Assembly (NCBI RefSeq): GCF_003946085.1
Contig: NZ_RHOB01000004.1
Coordinates: forward strand, 1 to 64,000
Source: Levilactobacillus angrenensis
GTDB taxonomy: Bacteria > Bacillota > Bacilli > Lactobacillales > Lactobacillaceae
Length of the DNA stretch: 64,000 bases
Reading direction: 5' to 3'
Of this stretch, positions 33,706 through 42,997 are shown piece after piece (the first letter of the stretch is position 1; each line of letters starts with the position of its first letter). Position numbers and translations under genes: made by a program. The notes beneath the pieces were generated by a model. It saw only the letters and a list, made by a program, of their open reading frames with translations. It made no database searches and was not told where the DNA came from.

Positions 33706-34223
33706 TACTCGAGTCCCTCCATTAATTCGACCGTGACCTGGCCCGCATCGAGGTCAACTTGCTTGACCACGTCGTCGATTTTTGGCAACAAGAGGTCGTC
33801 TTTGCCCGGTCGGTCCACGACCCACACATCGTTGGCGCCCGGCGACAAGATTTCCTTGATTTTGCCTAATTCTTCGCCATCAACCGTCACGACCTTCAGG
33901 CCCACGATTTGGTGGTAGTAGTATTCACCCGGTTGTAAGTCACTGGTCTCTAACTCGTTGTCCGTGACCTTGAGCGTGCTTTGCTTGTAGATTTCCACGT
34001 CATTGATGGATGGCTTGCCCGCGAACCCTAATAAATAGAAGTTCTTGTGCTTACGCATCGTCGCGACCGTCAGCTGGATGGGTTGAGTCTGACCCTTTTG
34101 AAAGGCATAGAGCGTTGACCCGACCGCAAAGCGGCTCTCCGGAAAATCCGTGGTCGCCACGACCCGGACTTCTCCCTTGATCCCGTGGGTGTTCACAATG
34201 GTTCCTACCGTATAATACGCCAT
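33705..34223 (-). CDS. rimM: Ribosome maturation factor RimM
   Basis: A 172-residue 16S rRNA processing factor binding uS19 in 30S assembly. The N-terminal RimM domain begins [19 protein letters not shown], and the C-terminal PRC-barrel holds [14 protein letters not shown] and [26 protein letters not shown] lies upstream of the ATG. It overlaps trmD and lies 81 bp after khpA, with a strong terminator in that gap. Confidence 0.95.
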   Translation of the reverse strand: MAYYTVGTIVNTHGIKGEVRVVATTDFPESRFAVGSTLYAFQKGQTQPIQLTVATMRKHKNFYLLGFAGKPSINDVEIYKQSTLKVTDNELETSDLQPGEYYYHQIVGLKVVTVDGEELGKIKEILSPGANDVWVVDRPGKDDLLLPKIDDVVKQVDLDAGQVTVELMEGLE

Positions 34224-34276
34224 GTCAGTAGCCTCCTTTTTAAGTCATAATTTATTTTAATTTTCTTTTTTAGTTA

Positions 34277-34316
34277 CAAAAAAACTCGAGGAAACGTTGC
34301 CGCCTCACTCGAGTTT
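34277..34316 (-). terminator. Terminator overlapping the end of khpA
   Basis: Minus-strand AAACTCGAG/CTCGAGTTT stem followed by TTTTG. The left arm includes the last codons of khpA. It would reduce read-through from rpsP-khpA into rimM-trmD. Confidence 0.8.
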
Positions 34317-34565
34317 CTTTGCCGGGCGGTCATCAATGATGAGCCGGACCCGTTTATTGCCCTGTACGCGCACGCTATAGACAATCGTCCGGATAGCCTG
34401 TGCGACACGGCCTTGTTTACCGATCACCCGTCCGACATCATCGGGATGAACGGCTAACCGATATTCGTAGAAACGCTCCGTTTCGACCGGTGTAATCACC
34501 AAATCGTCAGGATGCTCCACGAGGGGGCTAACAATCGCTAGAATTAATGCCTTAAAATCGGTCAT
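34305..34565 (-). CDS. khpA: RNA-binding KH-domain protein KhpA
   Basis: An 86-residue single KH-domain protein with the GxxG loop in VIGKQGRVAQAIRTI near residues 49-63. In Firmicutes KhpA pairs with KhpB and affects cell size and RNA stability. It follows rpsP by nine bases. Its final codons form the left arm of a terminator hairpin. Confidence 0.92.
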   Translation of the reverse strand: MTDFKALILAIVSPLVEHPDDLVITPVETERFYEYRLAVHPDDVGRVIGKQGRVAQAIRTIVYSVRVQGNKRVRLIIDDRPAKKLE

Positions 34566-34574
34566 TGCTAATCA

Positions 34575-34850
34575 CTACTTTTTAGTGTACTTAGCTTCAT
34601 GATATTGCTTCATGATCCCTGCGTTAGAGAGCAAAGTCTTAACCGTATCTGAAGGTTGAGCACCATTGTTCAACCAGTTCAAGATAGATTCTTCCTTTAA
34701 CGTCACTTGGGCAGGTTGGGTAACTGGGTTGTAGGTCCCAACTTGTTCGATGAACCGACCATCACGAGGGCTCCGTGAATCGGCAACCACGACCCGGTAG
34801 AATGGGCGCTTCTTAGAACCCATCCGCTTTAAACGAATCTTAACTGACAT
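34575..34850 (-). CDS. rpsP: Ribosomal protein bS16
   Basis: A 91-residue 30S protein. [26 protein letters not shown]-type start and [12 protein letters not shown] are characteristic. CAGGAGGTGTC precedes the ATG. First gene of the cluster, with a strong promoter at 34885-34913. Confidence 0.96.
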   Translation of the reverse strand: MSVKIRLKRMGSKKRPFYRVVVADSRSPRDGRFIEQVGTYNPVTQPAQVTLKEESILNWLNNGAQPSDTVKTLLSNAGIMKQYHEAKYTKK

Positions 34851-34884
34851 GTAGACACCTCCTGTATTTCTTTCAACGTGTAAT

Positions 34885-34913
34885 AATATACCAGTTTCTC
34901 GATATGATGTAAA
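34885..34913 (-). promoter_or_regulatory. rpsP promoter
   Basis: Minus-strand -35 TTTACA (34908-34913), 17-bp spacer, -10 TATATT (34885-34890), about 30 bp before the Shine-Dalgarno sequence. Confidence 0.8.
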
Positions 34914-34937
34914 GGGTTTTTTCTTTACACCTTCAAA

Positions 34938-35228
34938 TTATTCAAAATTCCGCTGTAACCAAGCAATATCGTTCGGCGTTAAAGCCTGCTGATGGGCACT
35001 GATCCACGCCTGAACTGCCGCATAATCATTGAAGTCGACGTGACTGTCGCCGACGCCCGCGGCCTGGAGGTCCAGGGCGAATTTTAAATCCGCAATCGTC
35101 ATCGGTGCCTGGAACAACGGGTTTTCTTCGGCCCGGGCGGCCCACTCATCGGCCAAAATTGCCCGGGCATTGCGAAATGCCGCATCTTGCTTGAGTAATG
35201 ATCGTAATTCGCTGGGTGTCAGCGTCAT
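34938..35228 (-). CDS. Small acidic protein of unknown function, third gene of the MoxR-VWA operon
   Basis: A 96-residue, acidic, largely helical protein (TPSELRSLLKQDAAFRNARA; ends TPNDIAWLQRNFE) without cysteines or membrane segments. The ATG at 35228 overlaps the VWA gene stop by four bases, with GGAGG eight bases upstream; an earlier in-frame ATG is less likely. Tight coupling to the VWA and ATPase genes suggests a partner or adaptor of that system. I do not recognise a family. Confidence 0.7.
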   Translation of the reverse strand: MTLTPSELRSLLKQDAAFRNARAILADEWAARAEENPLFQAPMTIADLKFALDLQAAGVGDSHVDFNDYAAVQAWISAHQQALTPNDIAWLQRNFE

Positions 35229-36547
35229 GTTTGTGACCTCCTTAGGGCTTGCCACTGCGGGTCGGCCGTCAGACTAACGACGGTCCCCGGGGCGGGCGTC
35301 ACGGAAAATTCGGTAACGGGGCTGGTCAACAGCCACACCACCGTGACTGGCAGCGTCGGGCGCACGTGTTCTTCACCGTAGCCATCCGTTAAAATAACGA
35401 CCAGCGACTGTGCTTGACCGGCCAACAAGCGCGGCAAACTATCAAACACTGCCTGAAACCGGGTACCGCCACCCCCGGTGCGGAGGAGGCGCTGAGGGCG
35501 CTTCTCCAAGCGAAAGCCCCAGGTCTCGTCCACGACCGTATCAAAGGGGTAAACGGTCACCTGGGCCGGATAAACGGCCAATAACGTGGCCATTTGCCCC
35601 AGTAGGTAGCTGATCTCCTGATTACCCATTGATCCCGACTCATCCACGAAGACCGCGACGCGTTGCCAGGTCCGCACGATTTGGCCAGGCAGGTCCATTC
35701 TGACTGGTTGGCGCCGGTTGAACCGACCATAAGCCGCCTGGCGACCAGCTGGGACCTGCCCTAGCCCCCGTTTCAACACGGCGCGCCAATCCAAGGCCGG
35801 CCGCTGAAGCGTTGGCTGCAAGGCCGCCTGGATGTGTCCCGGTAGCGTGCCGCGTTGCTTAGCCGACAGCGCACTGGCCACGCCTTGAAAGAGCTGAGCA
35901 CGCCACTGCTCACGCGTTTCTGCCGCCTCATCCGTGGCTCTTTGCCAGCCCGCGTGCCCGTCAGCGGCCGTCCCGGTTGTTTCACCCGCGGGGCCACCGA
36001 GAGTCAATTGCTGGTCCGTTTGCGCCTGTTGGGCCTGCCAGTGCCGTAACTGGCGTAGGTAGACGGCCGAGTCTTGTTGCGGGGCCACGGGTTCTTGTAG
36101 CAGTTCGCCTAACCGTCGACTGGTCACAGCATTGCGCGGTAGATCGGTCAAATAGTCGTTGACCGCCGCATCGGTCGCCCAGCGGACTAAGCCGGCCAGA
36201 GCGGGCTTTTGCACCGCGCTGGCGTACCGTTGCGGGTGGCGCCACAGCAAGTGCAATACCGTGTGACGTAACATCGCCAAGAACTGGGCCCCCGTCCAAT
36301 CCGTTTGGGCCAAGGCCCGCGGCTGGAGCTGGAGTTGCCACTCGCTGGTTGACGCCACCAGCCCTAACGGTGAACGCTGCTGGGCGGTTGCTGGAATCAC
36401 GCGTAAGCGGCTGAGCACGTGGCCGTAAAAGGGGTCGTGCTGCAACAGATATAAGACCCCATGCCGATACAATTGCTGAGTTAATTGCGGCTGGTCCGCA
36501 GCTGAACCGCGGTGCAACCGTTGGAGGTCTGCCGTCAGACTAATCAT
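35225..36547 (-). CDS. VWA-domain protein with an N-terminal DUF2201-like pseudo-metallopeptidase region
   Basis: A 440-residue protein. The N-terminal half has HTVLHLLWRHP (95-105) and RWATDAAVNDYL (122-133), the positions where DUF2201 putative metallopeptidases show HExxHxxxxH and the downstream Asp/Asn motif; the catalytic Glu is Thr here, so peptidase activity is doubtful. The C-terminal third is a von Willebrand A-like domain with MIDAS motif DESGS at 302-306. Such proteins work with MoxR ATPases, and a MoxR gene lies three bases upstream, as in RavA-ViaA-like chaperone pairs. Its exact client is unknown. Confidence 0.85.
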   Translation of the reverse strand: MISLTADLQRLHRGSAADQPQLTQQLYRHGVLYLLQHDPFYGHVLSRLRVIPATAQQRSPLGLVASTSEWQLQLQPRALAQTDWTGAQFLAMLRHTVLHLLWRHPQRYASAVQKPALAGLVRWATDAAVNDYLTDLPRNAVTSRRLGELLQEPVAPQQDSAVYLRQLRHWQAQQAQTDQQLTLGGPAGETTGTAADGHAGWQRATDEAAETREQWRAQLFQGVASALSAKQRGTLPGHIQAALQPTLQRPALDWRAVLKRGLGQVPAGRQAAYGRFNRRQPVRMDLPGQIVRTWQRVAVFVDESGSMGNQEISYLLGQMATLLAVYPAQVTVYPFDTVVDETWGFRLEKRPQRLLRTGGGGTRFQAVFDSLPRLLAGQAQSLVVILTDGYGEEHVRPTLPVTVVWLLTSPVTEFSVTPAPGTVVSLTADPQWQALRRSQT

Positions 36548-36550
36548 CGG

Positions 36551-37726
36551 CTACACCTCGATTTCACTACTACGTTTCCCAATGAGGGTCAATTGCTGAT
36601 ACAGCTGCGCCACGGCGGGACGGTCTGCTTGAACGGCCGCCAGGTCCTCCAACAGGTTGGCTTGGTCGGCGATGCGCTGGGCGATGGCAAACTGACCATC
36701 CGGTGGACACGCCGCTAGCAGCTCACCAAACCGCGCAGCCGTCGTTGCCATGGTCAACGGCCAGTCGCTAGCCGCCAGGCAATTTTGCAAAATCGTCTGC
36801 TGTTGCGCGGGCGTCAGCGTCTGAAAGGTCGCGACGGCGTCCGGTGCACCCAAGGCCTGCGTGACCGTCAATCCCGGATGCTGGCGCAAAATCTCACTGG
36901 CAAACGCGGTGCCGACGCTCACGCCCAAATTGCCTTGCATCAACGCGGTCACCACCGCCGTTTGGCCCCAGAGGTGTTGGGCCGTTAATTCCCGCAACGC
37001 CCCGGAGACCCGTTCCCAGGCCCGCGGCGTTGGCTGGAGGTCATCATCCACAGCGTTATCCGTGGCCGTGACCTGTAAGTCCCCCGGATGGTCGCGCAGA
37101 TACGTCGTGACCAGTGGGTCGATCCGCGGTTGGCCGTTTACCGTGGCCGTCGCCCATTTCAGCCAGCTCGGCGTGTCAGCTTGCAAAATCAGCCGGGTGG
37201 TCCGGTCGGCAATCGCTGCATCCCCGGGGGTCACCCCGTAACGGCTCTGGGCAAACCCCGCCATCGTGGCGTCCGGGTTCTCCGCTAAGATCAAATGGAC
37301 TTGGGGTGGCAAGGTCAGCGTATTGATCTGCCGCTGTAAGACCAGGTTCATCAATTCACTTTGCACGGCCTGAGTGCCGCGGTTGAATTCATCTAAAAAC
37401 CAAATGATTTCCTGCTGGGGATGGGCCTCAGCGTAGCGCACCATCGCCACCAGCGTATGGGAATAGCCAAATTGCACGTCGGCTAGTGAGCCATACTGCG
37501 CCGTTCGCACGAAGGAATCGCTGGTCAACGGCGGTACCGGAATCACCAGGTCGCCCTTTTCCACCAGACTGACCACGGTCGTGAACAATTTAGCCTGCCT
37601 GCGCTGTGCCAAATCAGCGACCAGCGCCGACTTCCCAATCCCAGCTTCACCCACGATGGTGGGCACGGCGCCGCTAGCCAAGACCACCTCAGTCGCCTGT
37701 AAACACGCTTGATACGTAAGTGCCAT
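36551..37726 (-). CDS. MoxR-like AAA+ ATPase
   Basis: A 391-residue ATPase. Walker A GEAGIGKS at 26-33, Walker B IIWFLDEFNRG near 110, and the sensor region LILAENPDATMAGF follow the MoxR/dynein-related pattern. GGAGG precedes the ATG. It is first in a three-gene unit with the VWA protein and the small acidic protein. Known MoxR-VWA pairs act as chaperones for assembly or metal insertion into large complexes; that role here is inference. Confidence 0.88.
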   Translation of the reverse strand: MALTYQACLQATEVVLASGAVPTIVGEAGIGKSALVADLAQRRQAKLFTTVVSLVEKGDLVIPVPPLTSDSFVRTAQYGSLADVQFGYSHTLVAMVRYAEAHPQQEIIWFLDEFNRGTQAVQSELMNLVLQRQINTLTLPPQVHLILAENPDATMAGFAQSRYGVTPGDAAIADRTTRLILQADTPSWLKWATATVNGQPRIDPLVTTYLRDHPGDLQVTATDNAVDDDLQPTPRAWERVSGALRELTAQHLWGQTAVVTALMQGNLGVSVGTAFASEILRQHPGLTVTQALGAPDAVATFQTLTPAQQQTILQNCLAASDWPLTMATTAARFGELLAACPPDGQFAIAQRIADQANLLEDLAAVQADRPAVAQLYQQLTLIGKRSSEIEV

Positions 37727-37898
37727 GCACGTTTCCTCCTTTTTCAGTCCACAAGAAAGAGCTTGAGCAAAACGCCCAAACTCTCGTTCACTAACTTCAG
37801 TTAGCCGAAACGTGCGCCCACGGGCAGCCGGTTCAGCTTAACACGAATCGTTGCCTAACCGCCCCTGGTCCCATTCTTGTTTAGGTCGCAAGTTAGTC

Positions 37899-40547
37899 TT
37901 ATTTTAACATGCGACGCTGGAAGAATTTAACGATTTCTACGATGATAATCATCATAAATGAAGCGGCTAAGACGATGCCCCATTGGAACAGGTCCAGATG
38001 CGCCACGTGGAACATGCTGTTCAAGCCCGGCACCAGAATCGTCATGGCCAGTAAGGCAAAGGCAATCAGGATCGCCCAGTTGAAGAATTTATTCTTGAAC
38101 AACCCAACGGTGAAGATCGACCCGTGGATCGACTTAGAGTTGAAGGCGTGGAACAGCTGAATCAAGCCCAACGTTGCAAACGCCATGGTCAAGGCATCGG
38201 CGTGCATCAAACTGCTTGTGGTGTGTACCGGGTAAGTGATCGCCAACCAGTAGACGAACAGGGTGATCCCCCCTTCTAGCAAGCCTTGGTACAAGATACC
38301 GCCCAAGACCCCACCGGAAAAGAAGTTTGACTGACGGCCCCGCGGTGGCTGTTTCATAATGTTTCGTTCCATCGGCTCAACACCCAAGGCAATTGCGGGC
38401 AGCGTATCGGTCACCAGGTTGATCCACAAGATGTGGACTGGCGCCAAGATCTGCCAGCCCAGCATGGTCATCATGAACAACGTGAGGACTTCCCCCAAGT
38501 TGGCGGATAACAGGTACTGAATGGCCTTTTGGATGTTGGCAAAGACTTTCCGGCCTTCTTCTACGGCTACCACGATCGTTGAGAAATTATCGTCGGCCAA
38601 GACCATGTCACTGGCACCCTTGGAGACCTCGGTCCCGGTAATCCCCATGCCGATACCAATGTCAGCGGCTTTGAGGGCGGGGGCATCGTTGACCCCATCA
38701 CCGGTCATCGCCACGACCTTGCCGCGCTTCTGCCAAGCATTGACGATCCGGACCTTGTGCTCGGGAGCGACCCGGGCATAAACGGCGTAATCGCCGACCT
38801 TTTTGGCAAACGTCTCATCGTCCATGGCATCCAATTCGGCTCCGGTAATGACCGAACTCGTCTCACCTTTTTGGATGATACCTAGCCGCGCCGCAATGGC
38901 TGCCGCCGTATCCCGGTGGTCCCCGGTGATCATCATCGGCCGAATCCCGGCTGATTTGGCATCGGCGACGGCCTGAGCGACTTCTGGCCGTTCGGGGTCG
39001 ATCATCCCGACCATTCCGGCCAAGATCAGGTCATTTTCCACGGCCTGGCTGGTCAGGTCAGCAGGCACTTGGTCCACGATGCGATAAGCAAAGGCTAAGA
39101 CCCGCAACGCCTGAGTTGCCATGTCGTGGTTGGTCGTGAGAATCTGTTGGCGTTGCTCGGTACTGAGTGGACCTACGACGCCGGCTTGGGCCAAGCGCGT
39201 GACCCGTTTGAGCAACTCATCCGGTGCCCCTTTCACGGCAATCAAGAAACGCCCATCGGCCAACGGGTGCACCGTCGACATCAATTTACGTTCGGAGTCA
39301 AAGGGAATCTCAGCCACTCGGGGCATCGCGGTCAAGACCTGTTCGACCGGATACTGCCGGTCCAATTGGTACTGGACCAGCGCCGTTTCGGTGGGGTCCC
39401 CCGCCAAACCATCCGTGGTGATTTTCGTATCGTTACTTAAGATCATGACCTGTGCCAGTCGATTTTCTTGGTCGAAATCAACCTGGTGGGCATCCGCCAA
39501 TTGTAAATTCTGGTAAACTTTTTCAACGGTCATCTTGTTTTGCGTCAGCGTCCCGGTCTTATCCGAGGCAATGATGTCGGTGCTCCCCAATGTTTCCACG
39601 GCCGGTAGCTTGCGGACGATGGCGTGACGCTTGGCCATACGTTGTGTCCCCAAAGCCAGCGTGATGGTCACGATAGCGGGTAGCCCTTCTGGAATGGCCG
39701 CCACGGCTAAGGAAATCGCCGTCAGCAGCATGTCAATCAGGCTTTCCGCCTGCCGCCACATCCCCATGGCAAAGACGATGGCCGCAATCACTAAGATTAA
39801 AATGGTCAACGACTTCCCCAGCTGGGTCAAATTGGCCTGCAGTGGCGTGGTCGTTTCATCGGCGGCTTCAATCATGCCAGCAATGCGACCGACTTCCGTT
39901 TGCATCCCCGTGGCCACGACGACCCCGGTTGCTCGACCATAGGTAACGTTAGAATTCATAAACGCCATGTTGTGGCGATCACCGATGGGGAGGTCGCTGC
40001 CAGTCAGCGTGCCGGCCGCCTTTTCCACCGGCACGGATTCCCCGGTCAGCGCGGACTCTTCGACCTTCAACGAGGCCACGTCGATCAGCCGAACGTCAGC
40101 GGGAATGATATCGCCAGCTTCTAGCAAAACGATATCGCCGACGACTAACTCGTCGCTCTTGACCGTCATGACCTGACCGTCCCGGCGAATCGTGGCGTTG
40201 GGCGCCGACATTTCTTTCAAAGCGTTGATGGCTTCTTCGGCCTTAGCCTCCTGAAAGACCCCGAAGACGGCGTTTAAGACCACCACGATCAAGATGATCA
40301 CGGCATCGACGACTTCGCCGGTCAGCCCGGCAATCAAGGCCGCGACCAGCAAGACGATGATCATGAAGTCCTTGAATTGGGCAATAAATTTCTGTAGCAG
40401 TGACGTCGTTTGCTGTTGATTCAACGCGTTCCGTCCATTTTGAGCGAGCCGCTCTTGCGCCGTAGCTGAACTCAGCCCCTGCTCCCCCGTCTGTAACTGC
40501 TGATACAACGCAGCGACGGTTGCCTGATAAAACGGTAATTTGGCCAT
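37899..40547 (-). CDS. P-type cation-transporting ATPase (Ca2+/Mn2+ type, P2A)
   Basis: An 882-residue ATPase. TGES loop at 168-171, transmembrane-4 motif AAIPEGLPA at 283-291, phosphorylation site DKTGT at 329-333, hinge TGDGVNDAPALKAADIG, and the transmembrane-6 motif LWINLVTDTLPAIALG. These match PacL/YoaB-like calcium or manganese pumps, probably exporting the ion. The ATG at 40547 (AGGAGG 9 bases upstream, MAKLPFYQAT) is preferred over a longer frame whose extra 33 residues come from the leader. The leader carries an apparent Mn2+ riboswitch and terminator, so expression should rise with manganese. Confidence 0.9.
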   Translation of the reverse strand: MAKLPFYQATVAALYQQLQTGEQGLSSATAQERLAQNGRNALNQQQTTSLLQKFIAQFKDFMIIVLLVAALIAGLTGEVVDAVIILIVVVLNAVFGVFQEAKAEEAINALKEMSAPNATIRRDGQVMTVKSDELVVGDIVLLEAGDIIPADVRLIDVASLKVEESALTGESVPVEKAAGTLTGSDLPIGDRHNMAFMNSNVTYGRATGVVVATGMQTEVGRIAGMIEAADETTTPLQANLTQLGKSLTILILVIAAIVFAMGMWRQAESLIDMLLTAISLAVAAIPEGLPAIVTITLALGTQRMAKRHAIVRKLPAVETLGSTDIIASDKTGTLTQNKMTVEKVYQNLQLADAHQVDFDQENRLAQVMILSNDTKITTDGLAGDPTETALVQYQLDRQYPVEQVLTAMPRVAEIPFDSERKLMSTVHPLADGRFLIAVKGAPDELLKRVTRLAQAGVVGPLSTEQRQQILTTNHDMATQALRVLAFAYRIVDQVPADLTSQAVENDLILAGMVGMIDPERPEVAQAVADAKSAGIRPMMITGDHRDTAAAIAARLGIIQKGETSSVITGAELDAMDDETFAKKVGDYAVYARVAPEHKVRIVNAWQKRGKVVAMTGDGVNDAPALKAADIGIGMGITGTEVSKGASDMVLADDNFSTIVVAVEEGRKVFANIQKAIQYLLSANLGEVLTLFMMTMLGWQILAPVHILWINLVTDTLPAIALGVEPMERNIMKQPPRGRQSNFFSGGVLGGILYQGLLEGGITLFVYWLAITYPVHTTSSLMHADALTMAFATLGLIQLFHAFNSKSIHGSIFTVGLFKNKFFNWAILIAFALLAMTILVPGLNSMFHVAHLDLFQWGIVLAASFMMIIIVEIVKFFQRRMLK

Positions 40548-40603
40548 TGGCACTTTTCCTCCTGCAGTGTGCTGGTGAAGCTCCCTTTTGCCCATTTGGG
40601 GGT

Positions 40604-40653
40604 AAAAAAAGAGGCTTACGCGTGCACACAAATAATTTGTGCTCACACATAAG
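40604..40653 (-). terminator. Conditional terminator in the ATPase leader
   Basis: Minus-strand hairpin from CTTATGTG (ending at 40653) to CGCGTAAG (from 40615), a stem of about 18 pairs with a few mismatches and AAAT/ATTT at the tip, followed by CCTCTTTTTTT. Its 5' strand CTTATG is the same segment that closes the riboswitch P1 stem, so the two folds exclude each other. Confidence 0.8.
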
Positions 40654-40756
40654 TCTCACTATTTAAGACAATCCCGGATTGAACCACCTTAGCGGGCCAA
40701 AAAAATCTTGCTGACGGGTATTGCCGCAGAAACGTTCTGCTAGTTACTCCCTTATG
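40648..40756 (-). ncRNA. yybP-ykoY (Mn2+) riboswitch aptamer, probable
   Basis: Read on the minus strand the aptamer starts CATAAGGGAGTAAC and ends GTGAGACTTATG; CATAAG and CTTATG pair as P1 and the GGGAGTA element follows at once, as in the yybP-ykoY class. Inner hairpins GCAGAA/TTTCTGC and CAATC/GATTG flank a CCCGTCAGCAAG loop. Position upstream of a P-type ATPase is a known context (Lactococcus yoaB). Class assignment is from memory of the consensus. Confidence 0.75.
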
Positions 40757-40770
40757 GTTGCTTTAGGGGT

Positions 40771-40799
40771 AGTATACCGGATTATTTAGCCGACGTCTA
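40771..40799 (-). promoter_or_regulatory. Promoter of the riboswitch-ATPase unit
   Basis: Minus-strand -35 TAGACG (40794-40799), 17-bp spacer, -10 TATACT (40771-40776), which starts RNA a few bases before the aptamer. Confidence 0.7.
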
Positions 40800-40910
40800 C
40801 CCAAAAGCCATCAAAAAGTTAATAGTATTAGTAAGTTTTTGCTAAATTGACAACAAGTTGGCAGCCTTAACGCTCGCCAGCTAACCGCCTTTTTGCTCCA
40901 CTCTTTTACC

Positions 40911-42359
40911 CTAACGCCGCTTCTTGCGCTTGAGCCGTTTCTTCTTATTTTTCTTCATTTGACGGGTCATGCGGTTCATGGCCATCTTTTGCATCCGACC
41001 ACCGATGCCACCGCCACCCATGCCAGCGTTGCCCATGAGTTGTTCCATCCCGGACATATTGCCCTTGGAAACTTGGTTCATCATTTTCTTCATCTGGTTG
41101 AACTGCTTGATCATGCGGTTCACTTCATGAATCGGCCGACCAGAACCAGCCGCGATTCGCCGCCGTCGTGATGGGTTCAAGACATCGGGGTTGGTCCGTT
41201 CTTGCGGCGTCATCGAGTAGACGACCGCCTTCAAATGGTTCATATCCTTGGGGTCAACCTGGGCATTCTTCAACGCCGGGTTATTGGCCATCCCGGGAAT
41301 CATCTTCATCAGCTCGTCCATCGGCCCCATCTTTTGGATCTGTTCGATTTGATCCAAGAAGTCGTTGAAGTCAAAAGAATTTTCCTGAATCTTTTCGGTC
41401 AGTTCCTTGGCTTGCTTTTCGTCGTATTCCTTTTGGGTCTTTTCAATCAAGGAGAGCATGTCGCCCATGCCCAAGATTCGTGACGCCATCCGGTCGGGGT
41501 GGAAGACGTCTAAATCGGTCATCTTTTCCCCTTGCCCGATGAACTTGATTGGCTTTCCAGTGACGGAACGAATCGACAGTGCGGCCCCACCACGGGTATC
41601 CCCATCTAACTTGGTCAAAACGACCCCGGTGACGTCCAGCTTGCCGTTGAATCCTTCGGCAGTGGCCACGGCGTTTTGCCCAGTCATGGCATCGACCGTC
41701 AACAGGATTTCGTCCGGGTGAGCCAGTTCCTTGATGTTAGCCAATTCATCCATCAGCTGTTCGTCAATCTGCAGACGACCGGCCGTATCAATGATGACGT
41801 AATCATTGTGGTCCTTTTCCGCTTGGGCTAACCCTTGGCGAACGATTTCCACGGGATCCACGTCGGTCCCTAACTGGAAGACCGGGACGTCAATGCCGGC
41901 AGCCACTTGGACCAATTGGTCGATAGCGGCTGGCCGGTAAACGTCACCCGCAATCATTAACGGCCGTGCGTTTTCTTCATTTTTTAACTTCAGTGCCAAC
42001 TTGCCGGCCGTCGTCGTTTTCCCGGCCCCTTGAAGCCCAACCATCATAATGATCGTTGGAATCTTCGCCGACTTGTTCAAAGGAACGGCTTCGTCCCCCA
42101 TCGTCTTAGTCAGTTCTTCGTCAACGATCTTGACGATTTGTTGTGCGGGATTCAAGCCTTCGAGAACGTCGGCGCCCATCGCCCGTTCACGGACCTGCTT
42201 CACAAAGTCCTTAACGACCGTAAAGTTAACATCGGCTTCCAATAAAGCCAGCCGAATCTCGCGCATGGTTTCGCGCAGGTCGCTTTCAGAGACTTTCCCC
42301 TTGCCGCGAAGCTTGCGCATTGCGTTTTGTAGTCGTTCTGTTAATCCTTCAAACGCCAT
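40911..42359 (-). CDS. ffh: Signal recognition particle protein Ffh
   Basis: A 482-residue SRP54 GTPase that binds signal sequences with 4.5S RNA and docks with FtsY. N domain 1-90; G domain with GLQGAGKTTTAGKLA near residue 104, DTAGRL near 188 and TKLDGDTRGGAAL near 245; methionine-rich M domain from about 300, ending in a very basic KKNKKKRLKRKKRR tail. The ATG at 42359 (MAFEGLTERL, AGGTGG upstream) is chosen over one four codons earlier. It follows ylxM closely, the usual pair. Confidence 0.96.
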   Translation of the reverse strand: MAFEGLTERLQNAMRKLRGKGKVSESDLRETMREIRLALLEADVNFTVVKDFVKQVRERAMGADVLEGLNPAQQIVKIVDEELTKTMGDEAVPLNKSAKIPTIIMMVGLQGAGKTTTAGKLALKLKNEENARPLMIAGDVYRPAAIDQLVQVAAGIDVPVFQLGTDVDPVEIVRQGLAQAEKDHNDYVIIDTAGRLQIDEQLMDELANIKELAHPDEILLTVDAMTGQNAVATAEGFNGKLDVTGVVLTKLDGDTRGGAALSIRSVTGKPIKFIGQGEKMTDLDVFHPDRMASRILGMGDMLSLIEKTQKEYDEKQAKELTEKIQENSFDFNDFLDQIEQIQKMGPMDELMKMIPGMANNPALKNAQVDPKDMNHLKAVVYSMTPQERTNPDVLNPSRRRRIAAGSGRPIHEVNRMIKQFNQMKKMMNQVSKGNMSGMEQLMGNAGMGGGGIGGRMQKMAMNRMTRQMKKNKKKRLKRKKRR

Positions 42360-42378
42360 TCGTATTGCCACCTAACTT

Positions 42379-42720
42379 TCATTGTTCTTCTAGATTTTCG
42401 AGTCCCGCTACCAAACGATTCAGCTTGGCATCTTGCGGGTAATTGGCCGCTACGTAGGCCTGAATCTCGTCAGCCTGCGCGTTGCGTGCCGTAAATTCTT
42501 GATAAAGGTGCAGTTTGGCTTCATAATCTTCGAGAATTTTTTCCGTTCGTCGCAGATTATCGTAAACCGCTTGACGACTCACGTTAAATTCTTCCGCAAT
42601 TTCACCCAGTGAATAATCATCACCGTAATATAGCTGCATATAATTATTCTGTTTTGCGGTCAGTAGCGGCTGGTAGAACGCAAATAAGGAATTAATCCGA
42701 TAATTTTTTTCAATTTCCAT
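42379..42720 (-). CDS. ylxM: YlxM/p13-like helix-turn-helix protein
   Basis: A 113-residue protein with helix-turn-helix [22 protein letters not shown] near residues 34-55; members bind SRP components and sit upstream of ffh, as here (19 bp). The ATG at 42720 starts [10 protein letters not shown], preferred over an upstream in-frame start with unconserved residues. Confidence 0.9.
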   Translation of the reverse strand: MEIEKNYRINSLFAFYQPLLTAKQNNYMQLYYGDDYSLGEIAEEFNVSRQAVYDNLRRTEKILEDYEAKLHLYQEFTARNAQADEIQAYVAANYPQDAKLNRLVAGLENLEEQ

Positions 42721-42854
42721 GATGGTCCTCCAGTTCGTGTCACACTCTACCAGAATACCGATTTTTAGCGGTTTCGTCAATTTTTTTCGCTGATTTCACC
42801 AGCAAACGACAAAACAGTTAGTGGGCTAGCGTAAATTATCATCAATAATATCGG

Positions 42855-42985
42855 CCAAGTTGTCCGCCCCCTATTTGGCGGACGGTAGGCGGCCAGCTCA
42901 AACTACGACGCGGTAACCGACTAATTTTCACACCATGAATCGCATCATAACAACGTTTCTAGCTGGCTTTCAGCTTCTAATTTTT
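42855..42985 (-). repeat. Intergenic repeat, short copy G
   Basis: On the minus strand this matches the 5' flank of the copy at 13947 for about 110 bases (CAGCTAGAA, TTAGTCGGTTAC, CGTAGTTTGAGCTGGCCGCC, TACCGTCCGCCAA) but then closes at once in a GTCCGCC/GGGCGGAC hairpin and stops. It looks like a minimal or truncated member. It lies between ylxM and the ftsY terminator. Confidence 0.75.
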
Positions 42986-42997
42986 TAACCGCTAACT

